Position numbers and translations under genes: made by a program
Notes under the pieces: generated by a model
Database searches by the model: none
Told to the model about the DNA's origin: nothing
What the model saw: only the letters and a program-made list of their open reading frames with translations
Shown here: positions 62,356-63,745 of the stretch, piece by piece
Layout of the letters: the number at the start of each line of letters is the position of its first letter
Position numbering within the stretch: the first letter of the stretch is position 1
DNA from: JADHMP01 sp964386915
Lineage (GTDB): Bacteria > Bacteroidota > Bacteroidia > Flavobacteriales > Flavobacteriaceae
NCBI GenBank assembly: GCA_964386915.1
Contig: CAYLUQ010000014.1
Span: 1 to 63,745, forward strand
Direction: 5' to 3'
Length of the DNA: 63,745 nucleotides

Positions 62356-62387
62356 TCATCCTAAAAATTCATCGGTGTCAGGATGAG
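62355..62387. repeat. Inverted repeat at the composition boundary
   Basis: CTCATCCT (62355-62362) and AGGATGAG (62380-62387) around a 17-base loop. It lies exactly where the YHYH frame loses its start and where the sequence turns very AT-rich. It has no T-run, so it is not a clear terminator. It could mark a rearrangement or element end, but no transposase is seen. Confidence 0.4.
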
Positions 62388-62544
62388 CTTTATGGGGCAT
62401 ATAGAAATTTGACACTAAGGCTACTCAAAAAAAATGATATATCAACGATTGATCTTTAAAAGAAAATTCAATATCGTCACATGGTGGATCAAGGATCCTA
62501 ATTTTTTAATAAAATTCATAAATCTTACAGACGCGAGTTGTTAA

Positions 62545-63624
62545 TTATGAATCTATTAAATCTCTATATTCTGAAGGAGTAACTGATTTTATTTTTTTAA
62601 ATATTCTGTTAAAATTTTCTTGGGAATTAAACCCTGATTTTTCTACAAGTGCTCCAATTGTAAATTTATCTAAAAATTTATTTTGGATTAAATCACAAGC
62701 GTAACCTATTTTCAAAGAATTGATGTAAAGTGATGTTGTGATATTTAATTCATGCTTTATAGAATTACGTATATCATTTTGAGATATTCCTGTATCTACT
62801 GATAAATTTACTATGGAATAATTTATTTGAATAAATGCTTTTGATTTTTTAAGGTATTGGTTAATCTTATTAAAGTTTTGAATAAATTCCTTGTTTTTTT
62901 CACCAAATTCAAATTGATTTTTTAATCCATCTAGTAGTTTTGGATTTACTAATAATAGTAAATAAGCAGAAATAGAAACAACTCTAGCCAACAAAGAGAA
63001 TATGGAGTAATCTTTATTAAATAGTATTAAAATTATTGAAACTTCAACCAAACAGGTTGTGATTAAAACAGGTACAACAAAGAGCCTGCAAAAATTTAAT
63101 ATTATAAGTTCAATTCTTTTTTGTTTATAAAGTTTATATATTAAAATTAAATACTTTAAAATAAGTACTTCAAGATATAGTAGAATTACAATAAATGGAA
63201 TAATGACCATTTCATTTCCCAAGATATTTTTTAGGGAAAAACCAAAAAGATTAGCGTGAAATTGATTTAAAGGGAAAGTATAAATTTGATTTAAAAAAGA
63301 ATAATTAATCCAATCCAAAAGGATAAAAAGAAAAACAGGAATGGAATAATAAAAATGTATTCTTTTGTTGCTTTTAATGTAAAAAGATTTTAAAAATAGA
63401 TATACCATAAGAATTAATAAATAAAACAAAGAAGCTATTAAAGAAATAGGTAAAATAGTCTTTGTCAGATAGCCAATTGATGTAATAAATAATATAGCTG
63501 ATACAATTGCAATATGATATTTTAAGAATCTTTTAAAGAAATAATTCTTAGAGTTAATTTTCAAATGTACTCTATAGTATAGAATGATAATTAAAAAAAA
63601 GATAATGTATGCTGGGTAAATCAA
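62545..63624 (-). CDS. AraC-family regulator with N-terminal membrane helices
   Basis: A 359-residue protein. About eight hydrophobic segments fill residues 1-235 (for example YPAYIIFFLIIILYY, HIAIVSAILFITSIGYL). An AraC-type double helix-turn-helix fills the last 100 or so residues: LSVDTGISQNDIRNSIKHELNITTSLYINSLKIGYACDLI and FTIGALVEKSGFNSQENFNRIFKKIKSVTPSEYRD, where the second HTH is the conserved one. It is probably a membrane-bound sensor-regulator. The gene is very AT-rich: the line at 62881-62940 has 13 G or C in 60, against 29 in 60 at 13681-13740. Confidence 0.88.
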   Translation of the reverse strand: MIYPAYIIFFLIIILYYRVHLKINSKNYFFKRFLKYHIAIVSAILFITSIGYLTKTILPISLIASLFYLLILMVYLFLKSFYIKSNKRIHFYYSIPVFLFILLDWINYSFLNQIYTFPLNQFHANLFGFSLKNILGNEMVIIPFIVILLYLEVLILKYLILIYKLYKQKRIELIILNFCRLFVVPVLITTCLVEVSIILILFNKDYSIFSLLARVVSISAYLLLLVNPKLLDGLKNQFEFGEKNKEFIQNFNKINQYLKKSKAFIQINYSIVNLSVDTGISQNDIRNSIKHELNITTSLYINSLKIGYACDLIQNKFLDKFTIGALVEKSGFNSQENFNRIFKKIKSVTPSEYRDLIDS

Positions 63625-63657
63625 AATTCAATAAAGTATAGTACAAAATTAAAAATT

Positions 63658-63672
63658 GCCTATGTTATAGGC
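63658..63672. promoter_or_regulatory. Palindrome in the divergent gap at the right end
   Basis: GCCTATGTTATAGGC, six-base arms around GTT, lying 34 bases before the AraC gene start and between it and a possible plus-strand gene at 63730. It could be an operator for the divergent pair, but it is a single occurrence. Confidence 0.3.
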
Positions 63673-63729
63673 TCTTTAAATATAAAACAATTCTCTTTAG
63701 TTGCTAGTTTTAATTAATCAAACCTATAT

Positions 63730-63745
63730 ATGACCAAAGAAGAGT
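63730..63745 (+). CDS. Possible start of a gene cut by the right edge
   Basis: ATG ACC AAA GAA GAG (MTKEE), an open start at the window edge, divergent from the AraC gene. Too short to identify; it is listed only because the divergent layout makes a gene here plausible. Confidence 0.25.

Noticed and set aside
62355..62387. Insertion sequence end
   Set aside because: The inverted repeat is short and no transposase, target duplication or second end was found; reported only as an inverted repeat.
1..63745. CRISPR array, tRNA or rRNA genes
   Set aside because: No regularly spaced direct repeats and no cloverleaf or rRNA segments were recognised on reading either strand.

Overview
The window is a chromosomal scaffold piece from a member of the Flavobacteriia (Bacteroidota), probably marine or surface-associated. 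The evidence is the gliding/T9SS genes gldE and gldD beside mutY, ssb and an HU gene, a type B T9SS (CHU_C) surface protein in an operon with PorP/SprF and OmpA-like genes, promoter elements of the Bacteroidota type (TAnnTTTG), weak Shine-Dalgarno signals, and families largely typical of the phylum (DUF5916, DUF6146, DUF2490, DUF1080). No tRNA, rRNA, CRISPR array, transposase gene or SusC/SusD pair was found.

Layout. 0-4.5 kb: start of RNase G, a 29-residue COX24-like protein, HU, mutY, ssb, gldE, gldD and a metal-binding lipoprotein. 4.5-12 kb: an M16 protease pair, TesB thioesterase, a PHP-type phosphodiesterase, a SET-domain protein and secreted proteins of unknown function. 12-23.5 kb: a compact minus-strand cluster of sialate O-acetylesterase, DUF1080, GH20 hexosaminidase, a propeller-amidohydrolase, GT2 and a PQQ/cytochrome c dehydrogenase. 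24-28 kb: a DUF5916 outer-membrane protein, then amt-PII. 28.3-38.3 kb: sugar catabolic operons (GH88-like hydrolase, TIM barrel, Gfo/Idh/MocA, SDR, DUF3311-like protein, SSS symporter; GntP; iolG with a second SSS). 38.4-41.6 kb: an OprB-like porin, a methyltransferase and a GH28 lipoprotein. 41.8-51.3 kb: a 2134-residue adhesin-like T9SS cargo protein with its PorP/SprF and an OmpA-SPOR protein. 51.3-60.5 kb: DUF6146, a low-GC gap with a terminator and tiny ORFs, a membrane protein-glycosidase-metallophosphoesterase operon, a third SSS, an exported Gfo/Idh/MocA and a second TIM barrel. 60.6-63.7 kb: a TlpA-like lipoprotein, an assembly gap inside a damaged YHYH gene, and a very AT-rich end with an AraC-type regulator.

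How it works together. The accessory region looks like carbohydrate catabolism without a Sus-type TonB system. It has extracytoplasmic hydrolases (GH28, GH20, esterase), an outer-membrane porin and a DUF5916 barrel, three SSS symporters and one GntP for inner-membrane uptake, and repeated oxidoreductase/TIM-barrel enzymes (three Gfo/Idh/MocA, two TIM barrels, DUF1080, PQQ dehydrogenase) suited to oxidation-based sugar processing. A near-identical CG-centred palindrome (TTCGTTAACGTTAACGAA type) lies just before both the GH88 operon and the DUF5916 gene. This is the best candidate for an undescribed regulon: a LacI-type regulator, encoded elsewhere, linking an orphan outer-membrane barrel to a cytoplasmic uronide pathway.
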